Assembly (NCBI GenBank): GCA_028015205.1
Contig: CM051513.1
Span: forward strand, 48,612,841-48,676,840
Length of the DNA: 64,000 bases
Direction: 5' to 3'
Source of the DNA: Mytilisepta virgata
Lineage: Eukaryota > Mollusca > Bivalvia > Mytilida > Mytilidae
Shown here: positions 1-9,187 of the stretch, piece by piece
How positions within the stretch are numbered: the stretch's first letter is position 1
How the letters are laid out: every line of letters starts with the position of its first letter
Translations under genes and position numbers: made by a program
The notes under the pieces: model-generated
Database searches by the model: none
What the model was told of the DNA's origin: nothing
What the model saw: the letters and a program-made list of their open reading frames with translations, nothing else

Positions 1-105
1 GCGGCATTAAAACCGAAACATTTGGAAGACCAAAAACCAAACTTATTTTAAACAAGAAGTACTCATAACCAAAAATACCGAAATAGGACGCCGAAACATG
101 CTAAT
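1..105 (-). repeat. Fragment of the 378-bp hammerhead retrozyme family
   Basis: The sequence from GCATTAAAACCGAAACATTT onward matches the 378-bp unit of the 17.7-19.2 kb array nearly base for base for about 90 bases, then diverges after about position 95. The orientation is the same as in the array, so the RNA-sense strand is minus. The window begins just where the hammerhead stem I would lie, so the ribozyme of this copy, if present, is cut off by the window edge. Confidence 0.8.
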
Positions 106-620
106 TATTGGAGAAACCTAGATGACAAGCAAGCTTCTAAGTTCTTTACTTCAGCTGTTTGATTTGATATTTGCACCAGTAAGAATAGGATAGCCAGACT
201 GATGATAGGCATGTTATTTGTTAGCGTAATCTCTTGTTAGTCGTGTTACAGAAAACTAAATTCTTTGAAACAATTTTTAATGCACAAGATGTGCACATTT
301 CGTCGATTTACCACTCATCAGTTGTGCTCAAAGACTAACATGTTGAACACCAAAACAATAACCCAAAAGTTTGACGACGTCTGAAGTTGAAAGGGGTTTA
401 AGTACAATCAAGACTTACTCAAATATGTCCAATATCTTTGTTATTCTGCACAAACCGTCTAGGTCGCCGCTGATAGTCAAAACAGGAAACGGGTATTTGT
501 TTAACGCATGGTCTCTAGAAACATAAGAAGAAAATAACAAAACTCCTTCCAAAAGTGAGTTTTTCTTCAGACCATAGTCGGCCGATATTGTGCCTGAAAT
601 ATTAACAGATTATAAGTTCA
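106..620 (-). repeat. Probable pLTR/retrozyme-type repeat around the divergent hammerhead
   Basis: No open reading frame is seen. The segment carries the divergent hammerhead at 282-327 and follows directly on the 378-bp-family fragment at the window start. The layout (ribozyme, then A/C-rich stretches such as ACACCAAAACAATAACCC) resembles the equivalent part of the 378-bp unit. I infer that it is part of the same class of small ribozyme element or the repeat arm of a Penelope-like element. The outer boundaries are not defined. Confidence 0.4.
282..327 (-). ncRNA. Divergent type I hammerhead ribozyme
   Basis: Read on the minus strand, this is GCACAA, CUGAUGA, a 13-nt stem II hairpin, GAAA, a 10-nt stem III segment, then UUGUGC. 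Stem I is GCACAA/UUGUGC (6 bp). Stem II begins with the canonical G-C and U-A pairs, then has one mismatch and one G-C pair around a UAAAU loop. Stem III is A-U, U-A, G-C, U-A with a very small GC loop. The cleavage triplet is AUC, with the cut expected between 288 and 287. It differs in sequence from the array ribozymes, so it belongs to a related but separate element. Self-cleavage is inferred from the fold only. Confidence 0.72.
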
Positions 621-654
621 GTTTGAATTCACTAGCAAGTTTTATTTGTTGGTA

Positions 655-1260
655 ATAATACTGTGTTCAGCTTTTATATAGTGTCTTATATACCAGATGG
701 TCTGAATAGATGAGGGGTGGTTTGGATACCCATAAAACCTTTTTAAACCCACCACTGCTAGTTTTCTGTATACAGAGTCGAACTATCCTTACTCTCTGCT
801 GAGTCTATGTTAAACTTTGTGTTTAGTGCACTTGTATATTGTTTTCGTCTCAATGTCTGTTGATTGTTAATTTACTGTTGACCTTTCTTTGTAGTTATAA
901 GTTATATTTTTTTACCTGAAATTTTGGCTTTCCTGTTTGAACAGATCGTCACAAAATCGTGCAAAATGTTACCGTTTTTTATTTAATGGTCAAAATAAAG
1001 TCTTCGGTTGAAAACTACAGTGATGTTAGACCTGTTCCCACTGTCGTAATATTTCATGTACCTCAACCGATTTGTGACTATCACCGAGTTATCTTTGTTG
1101 AACTTCACGACGGGTATCGTAAACGGAGCAGGAACTGCTTACCCTTCAAGAGCACCTGAGTTCATTTCTGGTTTTGATAGCAGTTTGTTTTTAGTTTTCA
1201 GTTTATAATTATTGTTTTTTGGTTGTACATTTGACTTCCGGTCTGTCTGTCTAATAGATT
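655..1260 (+). mobile_element. Penelope-like element 3' end remnants
   Basis: Positions 655-880 (GATGAGGGGTGG, GGATACCCATAAAACC, CCCACCACTGCTAG, then CTGTTGATTG and TGACCTTTC) match the segment at about 56.29-56.52 kb that follows the PLE reverse-transcriptase relic. Positions 1095-1250 (AACTGCTTACCCTTCAAGAG, CACCTGAGTTCATTTCTGG, GTTTTT...) match 57.11-57.22 kb, which also follows a PLE C-terminal fragment. Both are therefore called non-coding 3' tails of decayed PLE copies. No RT coding remains here. Confidence 0.55.
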
Positions 1261-1478
1261 GCGTTTTTTTTTGCTCCTCTGTAAGGAGGAACCATTTATT
1301 TCAATAGGACGGGGAAGGAGTTTAGTGTAAAAAACAGGCTCAAAATTCTGTGATGAAAAAGGATAGAATTGAATATCACTTGGTTAGAATACATTTAGTA
1401 GTAAATTGGTGGATCATGCGTGAAAAAATCCAGGAACGTTTTCTCTCTCTTCTAAAAATCAAATGGGTGCTAGTTTAC

Positions 1479-1652
1479 CTCCAAGACTGTGTCCGGCTAA
1501 GAAAACTTTTCCGTTATAACCTGCATTGTTTAATTCCTTCACCGCTTTTTTAAAGGCTGACGGAAACTGTAACATGTTTGGCAATTTGTTCAAAAATCCG
1601 TCCAGTAATGCCACCCACAGAGTCAAACCACTTGATTTCTGGATAGCAACAG
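1479..1652 (-). CDS. Secreted alpha/beta hydrolase, nucleophile-elbow exon
   Basis: This internal exon encodes residues 54-111 of the predicted protein. It contains VFLAGHSLGG, the G-x-S-x-G nucleophile elbow of alpha/beta-hydrolase esterases and lipases, with Ser109 as likely nucleophile, preceded by an amphipathic stretch (AFKKAVKEL). The minus-strand borders are clear: an acceptor ending TTACGTAG just before CTGTTGCTATC, and a donor GTAAAC after GGAG. It is 174 nt and phase 1 at both ends, matching the phase-1 donors of the two first exons at 3582-3741 and 6025-6184. The acid and histidine of the triad must lie in later exons at or beyond the left edge; I could not find them. The substrate is unknown. 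Confidence 0.75.
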
Positions 1653-1752
1653 CTACGTAATAGAAAAAAAAATTATAGATATTATATTTTAGGTATAAAT
1701 ATATTAACAATGGTCAGTGAAAAGACAGGATATTGATATAATCTGAAATTAA

Positions 1753-2143
1753 GGATGCTCGCTGGTCATGTTTTGGTCTTTTTGTCAGATTTTCGGAATC
1801 CTCGGGTTTTATCAATTTCTTAAACATGAAATTTTTTGCCCATGAACCCCCAATTTTACTTTTATAATTCAATCATATATACCTTAAAATGGTATTTGAC
1901 AAAATTTTATGAGATCCTTTTTATTTTTTGATACATTTTTGAGAGACTGAAGTTGTCAATGCAAAGACAATGAAAAATCCAGAGAAAATCCATTTCCTGC
2001 AATTTTTTAAGGCCTTAGAGCCCCACAATGAGCACATGAACCTATATTTTTTTCTTGCTTATTTGTTTACTATTCATATGTTCTCTCAAACTAGAACACG
2101 TATTTCAAATCATATTTATTTCCTATAAGACCAGCGATCATCC
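1753..2143. mobile_element. MITE with TTAA target duplication (piggyBac-like)
   Basis: The inverted ends GGATGCTCGCTGGTC (left) and GACCAGCGATCATCC (right, its near-exact reverse complement) are each flanked by TTAA (1749-1752 and 2144-2147). The 391-bp interior is non-coding. TTAA duplications are the signature of piggyBac-superfamily insertion, so this looks like a non-autonomous derivative. It lies within the intron between hydrolase first exon 1a and the elbow exon. A segment at 19933 starts with the similar TTAAGGATGGTCGATAGT but has no matching right end. Confidence 0.75.
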
Positions 2144-2147
2144 TTAA

Positions 2148-2850
2148 ACGTTAAACTGTCCTCATCTTAAGTTTAATATCAGAACATCGGATATACAGAC
2201 GTACATGTATGTTGGTACCAAATGAAAATAAGCACTACATGTACTCCTTATTATTAGAAATTAGTCTTATTTCAAATTATTTTTGATGGTTTCTTCTAAC
2301 TCGGAGAAAATGAGAGGCAAAAGTAAGCGGTATCTTTTTCTCAGTCATTAAACGTGTTTTCATTTTCCTATTTTTTTTTATTATTATTTTTTTTTTGTGG
2401 TTTTGTTATTTATATACGTTCTGTAACGTTATATATCAGATAAAACTTATTTGAAAATGTGATGGGTTGTTGACTGTTACCCGAGGAATCCATTATCGTC
2501 CGGAGAAAGCCGGAATATGTAGCGGAAGGACAACAATAAAGGCGCTGTTCTTCGTATCACAGTTGAGTGTTTCAAGGGTACGTTTCTCAAGTATATTAAC
2601 ATCTTAACAGTCTTTTTGTCTGTTTTCACAATTTAAGACCAATATTTTATATAATTTATTTCTCTGAATTTTATCTAGCTTACCAATCGTTGGGATATTC
2701 TAAATTCAAATTCAAATGATTTAAAATGCACCAAAGGATTCATGGGGTTGTTGGGATATGAGAGATAGATAGACGACCTGGAGGACTGAGATAATTAATT
2801 TTATGCAAATAAGGCAAATAAACAATTCAGCTGATCCAGAAGTGAATGAA
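2148..2850. other. Intronic AT-rich DNA, nothing recognised
   Basis: No exon, RNA gene or repeat could be supported. The stretch is AT-rich with short T runs near 2370-2395 and lies within the hydrolase intron. Confidence 0.5.
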
Positions 2851-3348
2851 GTAGGGCCATTTTCCACTGAATTTTTTTTCACTTCTACGGCCATTTTCAA
2901 AAAGTCAGCTAAAACCTTCAAAATCTTTCGAGGCATAGCCTGGTATGTGGTCTCTAAATATTTAACTATAATAACTAACAAGTATAAGCTTTAGCACAAA
3001 TGTGTAAACTTAACGTCTTTAAGACAGTTTTTTTTCAGCGTGAAGGTAACTAAGAACCAAAACGAATTTTTGGCTGTAAGTGAGATTATGTATCCCCTTT
3101 CATATGAAATAAGAATGGTTTGGGTTCTGAATTTCCCTTTTGTGAATATTCCAAAACGTGATCCAAATTTACACAATTAGCCTATATTCACTTGAAACTT
3201 GAGCTTATTAATGATTAAGCCTAATGTTTTTGTTTGCTAATATAAAAATGTATTGCATACAATCCTTTACGATAAAAAGCAGGTAAATATTTAAGAATGA
3301 AAAATCAATGTTTATGAGTGAAACAAATACACGGGAAAGTGGCCCTAC
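2851..3348. mobile_element. Candidate MITE with GTAGGGCCA inverted ends
   Basis: The left end GTAGGGCCATTTTCCACTG and the right end GGGAAAGTGGCCCTAC are imperfect inverted repeats, with similarity continuing inward (TTTCACTT versus GAGTGAAAC). The interior is AT-rich and non-coding. The target duplication is unclear, so boundaries are tentative. It also lies in the hydrolase intron. Confidence 0.5.
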
Positions 3349-3581
3349 CTCTTTTTTTGCTATCCATTTTTATCGTTCATATCATTTTCTAAATACATTA
3401 TGACACCGTATATTTAATAATACATATCTTAAAAAAAAACAAATTTATACACCAACTACATTGCACTATTTTACTAGTCAACATTAGTAATTCATTCAAT
3501 GCAAAGTTATAGTAAAACATTTTCATTTGGAATTCAAAACAATAATCGACATTAAATCTAAGTGTGGTTTCATTAGCTTAC

Positions 3582-3741
3582 CTAAAGACTGGTAGCCCGG
3601 TCCGGATATTTTAGCCCCAGGGACTACGACCAAAGCAGCGTCTGGACCAGTGGTATTAATGGGCTTCAGAATTTGAACAGAAATCCCATGCGATGTCCAG
3701 GTACAGAAACCAAATATTATAATGAGTCGCAAAGCGTCCAT
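3582..3741 (-). CDS. Secreted alpha/beta hydrolase, first exon 1a (signal peptide)
   Basis: The exon encodes 53 residues starting MDALRLIIIFGFCTWTSHG, a typical signal peptide with hydrophobic core LIIIFGF, followed by the start of the hydrolase domain (DAALVVVPGAKISG). The donor GTAAGC follows TCTTTAG, leaving phase 1. Joined to the exon at 1479-1652 it reads ...YQSL-AVAIQK. The ATG at 3741 is the first in frame, and a TATA-like CTATATAC lies about 57-63 nt upstream (3797-3804 on the plus strand). The product is expected to be secreted. The paralogous exon at 6025-6184 has the same length and phase and 33 of 53 identical residues by my alignment. Confidence 0.78.
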
Positions 3742-3796
3742 TTTGATGATATAATAAGTAGAGCTATAGGGTCACACGATGAAGCTTATCGAACAT

Positions 3797-3804
3797 GTAT
3801 ATAG
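3797..3804 (-). promoter_or_regulatory. TATA-like element upstream of exon 1a
   Basis: CTATATAC on the minus strand lies about 57 nt upstream of the exon 1a start codon. The distance fits a core promoter with a short 5' UTR. This is by position and sequence only. Confidence 0.35.
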
Positions 3805-3934
3805 CCAGGTATTACGGTAAATCCCAAACGTGATAATTTTTATCATTTCATATACGTATATTTATAGATAAATAAATAAATTTGTAAATAAAATATCCCT
3901 AACTGAATAGCAAAGTTACAACTATTTGTACAAA

Positions 3935-4545
3935 CTCTAAAACAAGACTCGAGAGACAAGACGATCTCCGTAAAACTAGACTCGAGAGACAAGACGATCT
4001 CTCTAAAACTAGACTCGAGAGGCAAGACGAACTCCGAAATAGTAGAATCAAGAGACAATTAAGGCAAACTACAAAACACAAGAATCAAGAGACAAGAGGA
4101 ACTGCTAAAAACAAGAATCGAGGGACAAGTCGGGATCAGAAACACTAGAACCTAGAGACAAGACAATCCCCCGTTATTAGAATCTAGAGACAAGACAACA
4201 TCTCATTATAAGAATCTCGAGACAAGACAACACCCTATTATTAGAATATAGAGACAAGACAACGCCCCATTATTAGAATCTAGAGACAAGACAGCATCCC
4301 ATTATTAGAATCTAGAGACAAGACAACACCCCACTATTAGAATCTACAGACAAGACAACATCCCTTTATTAGAATCTACAGACAAGACAACACCCCATTA
4401 TTAGAATCTACAGACAAGACAACACCCCACTATTAGAATCGAGAGACAAGACAACATCCCATTATTATAATCGAGAGGCAAGCCGAACTCCGAAATACGA
4501 GAATCGAGAGACAGGACTGCAAACCATTGTTAGATTCTAGAGACA
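3935..4545. repeat. 33-bp minisatellite, about 18 copies
   Basis: Tandem repeats of a unit close to TTAGAATCTAGAGACAAGAC followed by AACACCCCATTA. The motif GAGACAAG recurs every 33 bases, for example at 3951, 3984 and 4017. Copies drift along the array: the first are TCGAGAGACAAGACGATCTC-like, the later ones AATCTAGAGACAAGACAACA-like. Because 33 is divisible by three, the minus strand keeps spurious 11-residue periodic frames open. It lies between hydrolase exons 1a and 1b. Confidence 0.9.
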
Positions 4546-4592
4546 AGGCGAAGATATTAAGAATAAATCTAATATTACTGTTTTCTATCGTT

Positions 4593-4733
4593 GAGGGAGT
4601 ATCAGTATTGGTGATCTTTGTATGGGGGTACCAGTATTGGTGGGCTTTGTATGGGGGTACCAGTATTGGTGGGCTTTGTATGTGGATACCAGTATTGGTG
4701 GGCTTTGTATGGGGGTACCAGTATTGGTGGGCT
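4593..4733. repeat. 29-bp minisatellite, about 4.8 copies
   Basis: Tandem copies of ATGGGGGTACCAGTATTGG plus TGGGCTTTGT. The first copy is divergent (GAGGGAGTATCAGTATTGG) and the internal ones are nearly identical. It lies immediately after the 33-bp array. Confidence 0.9.
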
Positions 4734-4739
4734 TATATT

Positions 4740-5485
4740 TAGCTAAATGGGATTTTTTACGCCATGCACTTTTAAAACATTTTACTATATCGTGATCACT
4801 TTAAATTTATAGAAAAAAACGGGAAGAATTGCCGAATTGCGAAAGGAAAAGTAGCAATTATTGTCAGTGAAGACCGGAGTGGAACGCGTGCTAAAACACT
4901 TGGAGTTGAACTCGAAACTTCAGTGTTGACGTTAGTAATATTTACTTAGCCTAGTATTGCGACCAAATACGCAGACAAATAGGTAGTCCACCAACAAAGT
5001 TTATATACATAGTATTTTCACAGAACAGAGGGTAACATAGAACATTACTATAGTAATCAAGCTTGCAACTACTAATAGTAACGCTAAAGTTATTTTTCTT
5101 ATTTTTACATTTTTAACGGTGTGTGTGTGTGTTTTATTGTATCTAATTAATTAATTATTATACCATTTGAATTAAATATTCGGATAAAAACTGAGATAAA
5201 TTTCAATGCTGAAGAAGTATGTTTAGTACTACAGATGTTTTGTTCAGTTCAATGCTACATACATTTAAGAGGCTGTAAAAACTTGTTTTCAGTAATAGCG
5301 GTCGTATTGGTTCACGATTCAAACCCTCAGATACAAGTTTGAAAAGAAATCCGCCTTAGGTTCATTTCATCAAAATTTGGTCTCTGTTTCAATTTTCTGA
5401 TTTTTTTATTGTCAGTAATGATGGCTATTATACAGATATTATTGTATTATTACGGTGTTCTTGTGTAATAATTTAGTGATGGGTG
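4740..5485. other. Intergenic or intronic DNA, nothing recognised
   Basis: No exon or RNA gene seen. A short GT run lies near 5120-5134. Confidence 0.45.
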
Positions 5486-5489
5486 GATA

Positions 5490-5806
5490 AATTATTGTTG
5501 TCCATTGGCATCCATTAAGTGCATATCAGGACGAGAACATGTTGATATGATATGAATGTGAACCCTGCTTTGTACGAGACCGACACGCTGAGCCGGATTA
5601 TTAATGTGTTAGTTCACGAGGTAACAGTCCGCAGGAAGATATATCAGTGACCTCACCCGGACACATTATACTGACTCCGAGTCGATCAGTCCTTTGCTCT
5701 TACTCCTAAATGCGGAGAAGCAGCAAATACCATTTTAATGTCTTTGGTTTGACCTTCTGCACTCGAGGCGAGCACTCTACCACGAGACCACCGAGACGCT
5801 TCAAAT
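5490..5806 (-). mobile_element. tRNA-derived SINE, family 2
   Basis: On the minus strand the element starts CGTCTCGGTGGTCTCGTGGT with a tRNA-like box A region (TCGTGGTAGAGTGCTCGCC). It continues through AACCAAAGACATTAAAATGG and TATTTGCTGCTTCTC, then a body including CAGCGTGTCGGTCTCG. The same sequence occurs at 20768-21105 (minus) and 34300-34530 (plus). The box B region of this copy is degenerate or deleted. Confidence 0.75.
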
Positions 5807-6024
5807 AATTTAGTTAGAAACAATTTTACTTTAACGGCTCTTTTGATATAAAGTGCAGCGATGAAGATGGAAATCCCAGCACCGTGGATTTAATGTCCAA
5901 TGCTGTAAAGATATATTCAACCGCTAGGTGGTGAAAACGGGAAATGTATATTCATACGAGACCAACAGGGTCTTAATTTTATGATAGAATCAAGCAAACA
6001 TATGAGATTGAATTCAGTCCTTAC

Positions 6025-6184
6025 CTAAAGATTTGTAGGCCGTTCCTGATATTTTGGCACCAGGGACTAAAATCAACGCAGCATCTGGTCCAGCTATTCG
6101 ATTGGGCCTCAATATATGGACAGAAATCGCACTCGCTGTCCACGTACAGAAAATAAATATTATGGCAAATTTTAACAAATTCAT
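6025..6184 (-). CDS. Secreted alpha/beta hydrolase, first exon 1b (signal peptide)
   Basis: This encodes 53 residues starting MNLLKFAIIFIFCTWTASA, a signal peptide, then DAALILVPGAKISG, matching the start of the hydrolase domain in exon 1a. The donor GTAAGG follows TCTTTAG and leaves phase 1, identical to exon 1a. A TATA-like TATATATAAG lies about 40 nt upstream of the ATG. No second copy of the elbow exon was seen between 3742 and 6024, so the exon either splices over exon 1a to the exon at 1479-1652 (alternative promoters), or is the remaining start of a tandem paralogue whose later exons were lost. Confidence 0.72.
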
Positions 6185-6220
6185 TTTGTGACAAGTACAT
6201 ATTTATCTATTTCTTTCTTT

Positions 6221-6230
6221 CTTATATATA
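6221..6230 (-). promoter_or_regulatory. TATA-like element upstream of exon 1b
   Basis: TATATATAAG on the minus strand lies about 40 nt upstream of the exon 1b start codon, consistent with an independent promoter for this first exon. It is unverified and AT-rich context lowers its weight. Confidence 0.35.
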
Positions 6231-6293
6231 ATTTTATGAAAATTTTCGCCAGGTGACACTTAGAAAATCCTTATCATATGATAATTTGCATAA

Positions 6294-6352
6294 AGTAACT
6301 GATGAATATTCATATCAAAAGAATTGTACAGACAATTATCATCATTATAAAT
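6294..6352. repeat. Short dispersed repeat, also at 10917-10978
   Basis: AACTGATGAATATTCATATC followed by AAAAGAATTGTACAG and CAATTATCATCATTATA occurs almost identically at both places. This copy lies in the probable promoter region of hydrolase exon 1b. No inverted ends or coding potential were seen. Confidence 0.7.
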
Positions 6353-6359
6353 AAGTTTT

Positions 6360-8140
6360 TTAATTTGCAGTATTAGTGGTTATTTACGATAAATTTTTAC
6401 TACTCCAACTACCTGAAGTAAAACCACCAAATGCTAAATATAAGCTTTGATGTTCAGACCTGTTTTGATACTTGGTATAGGGGAATAGCAAGTTTATTGC
6501 CCTGAGACTTATTGTTTCTTGAATAACCAATGCCTGTGGGGATGTTTTATTATACCAAAAGACTACTGATGGTCCTTTTGGTCTTGGTAGTTCTTTGTAA
6601 CATTACTGATTACTAAGGTTTTTGTTCGAATCGTAGCGAGATCTGCTCGAATCTGATCTTATTGATAAGGATTTCCAATTTTCTCACACAAGATTGATTG
6701 TTCACTTCGACTTCTTCATGTTCTTCCTCCCATTAAAAAAATGGTCATGGCCTCATCCATAAATAAAATTGAGTTTAAAGATTCGTAAAACTCATTTGAC
6801 TGAGCCTAACCAATTTTAACCCTAAAATGTTTGAAACCTATCACAGTCGTCAATAAACGATCATTTCGGTGAATTGTATATTTTGATGAAATTTTTAAGT
6901 TTTGCAATTTTAGTAATATATGGCCATAACAATCTTGGTCACAACTAGAACTATGGCTCAATTTCAGAGACCTATGACGTTAAATGAGCTACATTACCAA
7001 TTAAGATCAAAACTAGTCAAAATAAAACTGGACTTCAAAATTGTAAAAATTCAAATTACTAAATAATATGAAAAAATATGCTTTTTCACAAAAAAATGTT
7101 GCCAGAATAACACCTGAATAAACTCCTTTCTGCCTGGTATAAGAAACAATAGAATGTATCCAGTGAATTACGTGAGAACGTCTAGAAAAGCGGGATGGTA
7201 ACATTCCCTTTCCCGGAGAAATTTATTGTCGAAATTCTCAATACTGGTGCTTTAGTTTCGCAGTCTTCTTTTAATCCTAATTTCCGTGCCGTTTTAACAT
7301 TTTTTTGGATATATCTTATATATATATGTTCTCTGCTTTTTGTTTTGCTTTTATAAACTATAGACAGAAGAATTAACGAACTCCCTCCGCCACTTTATAT
7401 ACACATTTGTTGTAAAAATGGGAATAAGTGAAACAAAACTTATAATACAATGTTTGTTGTAACATAGATTTTCATTGGTTGACGTCGAAAATTTCAATTC
7501 ATCAAGTCCAATGAAACAATGGCACCTGCAAATCTTGACATTTGCATGGGTATGGACCGCAGTATTGAATTTTAACATCTGCCAACCGGCATCAATTTTG
7601 ATTTGATTGTTGCGTATACGCGTTTACTGGCTCTGCAAATGTGTAAACTTAATTTGCACCATCAAATCCACAACTGACGCTGGCGAATATTAAAATAAAA
7701 ATTAATACAGTATCTCCTAAATTTTTAACTCATCAACATGCTATGTACACTCAGGCTGTAAAATACATCTGATGAACCTACAAGTTCTTACTTTTATGTG
7801 CCCGATCATGTACATGGATTAACATATGTACTTCATAATACTGGAAACTGGATAAGAGTGTTCTGGGATGATTCATTTCAAAATGGGCCACCTCAATTGG
7901 GAATTTTTCAAGCAAATTTTTGCGACGTCAAAACAACTTCAATATTACTTTCACTAAATATCCCTGCTGTGGGTTTCATGTCATAAAGATCATTGTTACG
8001 GACTCTTAGAATTTAAATTTTCATCAAAATTTTGGGGGCCGCTTAGGGGCCTTACATGGTATAGTAGAATCATCCACGGTATTACTAATTTAAGCAACCT
8101 GTTACTTTGTAATAAAACAGATAAAAATCCTGATATGCAA
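6360..8140. other. Long stretch without recognised genes
   Basis: Both strands were read. Open stretches here are short, AT-rich and lack recognisable domains. At 8000-8100 a GGGGGCCGCTTAGGGGCC segment resembles one near 20400, suggesting a degraded repeat. Confidence 0.45.
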
Positions 8141-8147
8141 ATCTCCA

Positions 8148-8350
8148 GGGCCCAGTTGTTTAAAAGTTAATCAGTTTTTTCACTTTCCATTATTTTGATT
8201 GTTAAGTAATATCTCTGTACAAAATTTTGCATGGACTCACAAAGTCATACTCTACTATTTAAATCCTTGGTTTAACCCATCAGAAAACTTTATCAAGGAA
8301 GAGAAAATTTTAAACGGGAAATTGTGGTTATCTTTTGAACAACTGGGCCC
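8148..8350. mobile_element. MITE with GGGCCCAGTTGTT inverted ends
   Basis: The left end GGGCCCAGTTGTTTAAAAG and right end CTTTTGAACAACTGGGCCC are inverted repeats with one mismatch over 19 bp. The 203-bp interior is non-coding. The target duplication could be very short (CAG or similar) and is not certain. Confidence 0.78.
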
Positions 8351-8538
8351 AGTATTGTATGACTATCAAGAATAGATCAACCTTATTAGCATTTTTAATT
8401 GTAAGAGTATAGTTATTTGGACAATCCATCCATCACCTATGCTAATTTCATCCCTTAGTAAATTCAACAAATTGATGAAAATAAAATATTTATAATATAC
8501 ACACCTTCAATATATTTTCAATCATCTTATAAAATAGA

Positions 8539-8631
8539 GGCCTCGGTGGCCGAGTGGTCTAGGTAGGTCGTCATGACTACTAATGATGTTAACACCGAGG
8601 TTGCGAGTTCGAAACTCACCTGTAGAGATAC
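8539..8631 (+). mobile_element. tRNA-derived SINE family 1, head only
   Basis: GGCCTCGGTGGCCGAGTGGT (box A region) and GCGAGTTCGAAACTCACC (box B region) form a tRNA-Leu/Ser-like head. The 5' and 3' ends do not pair as an acceptor stem and there is no CCA, so it is not called a tRNA gene. The body present in the 40.1 kb copy is missing, so this is a truncated SINE. Confidence 0.78.
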
Positions 8632-8639
8632 ATGTATAT

Positions 8640-9187
8640 ATGTGTACACACCATAAAGTTGTGAACAATCAAACTACATTGGACAGATGACTAAATAAAA
8701 TGCAATCCCAACTTTTTCGTAACCTTGTTATTGGGTTAATGTCAAAGTAAATTTTCCTTTCTCCTCATATCTATATTAGTGATGGATTTCGGTTCATTAC
8801 GTTTGCTTGCATTATCCCTAACTTTTCGCGCGAAAAACATACGATTGCGGGCAGGATTTTCTTACAATTGCGCCCTTCGATTTTAAAGGTAAACTCAGGT
8901 AAAGTAGAAGAAAAAAATAGCTATGTCCCCATTTATCAGTGTTCAACACGAAATGACCATCAATACTTAGGATCTCTTTCCTCAATAAGTCTCTCAGAGA
9001 CTAAAGTCCATCTTTCTACATTTAAAACGCTTTCAAGTTTGGCTGAATCAACTGAGTACTATTCAACATTTTTTGTGTTCTGTCGCAAAGAATATTGTTT
9101 ACCTTTAAGCCTACAGCTCGTATGAAAATAGTAGGGAAAACTTTATTTCATAAATCAACCCATTAAATGATCTATTTTCATTTTTAG
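8640..9187. other. Intergenic, nothing recognised
   Basis: No supported gene or repeat; a frame across 8868-9125 has no recognisable domain. Confidence 0.4.

Noticed and set aside
3843..4081. Open minus-strand frames with 11-residue repeats (LESSFREIVLS type)
   Set aside because: They are produced by the 33-bp minisatellite, whose length is a multiple of three; two frames are open at once, which indicates repeat and not protein.
6294..6330. CTGATGA as a further hammerhead core
   Set aside because: No GAAA at the right distance and no stem I complement; the same holds for CTGATGA-like strings at about 7770, 45680 and 61990.
8539..8631. tRNA-Leu/Ser-like gene
   Set aside because: Box A and B are present, but the acceptor ends do not pair and the same head leads full-length SINEs at 14.7 and 40.1 kb.
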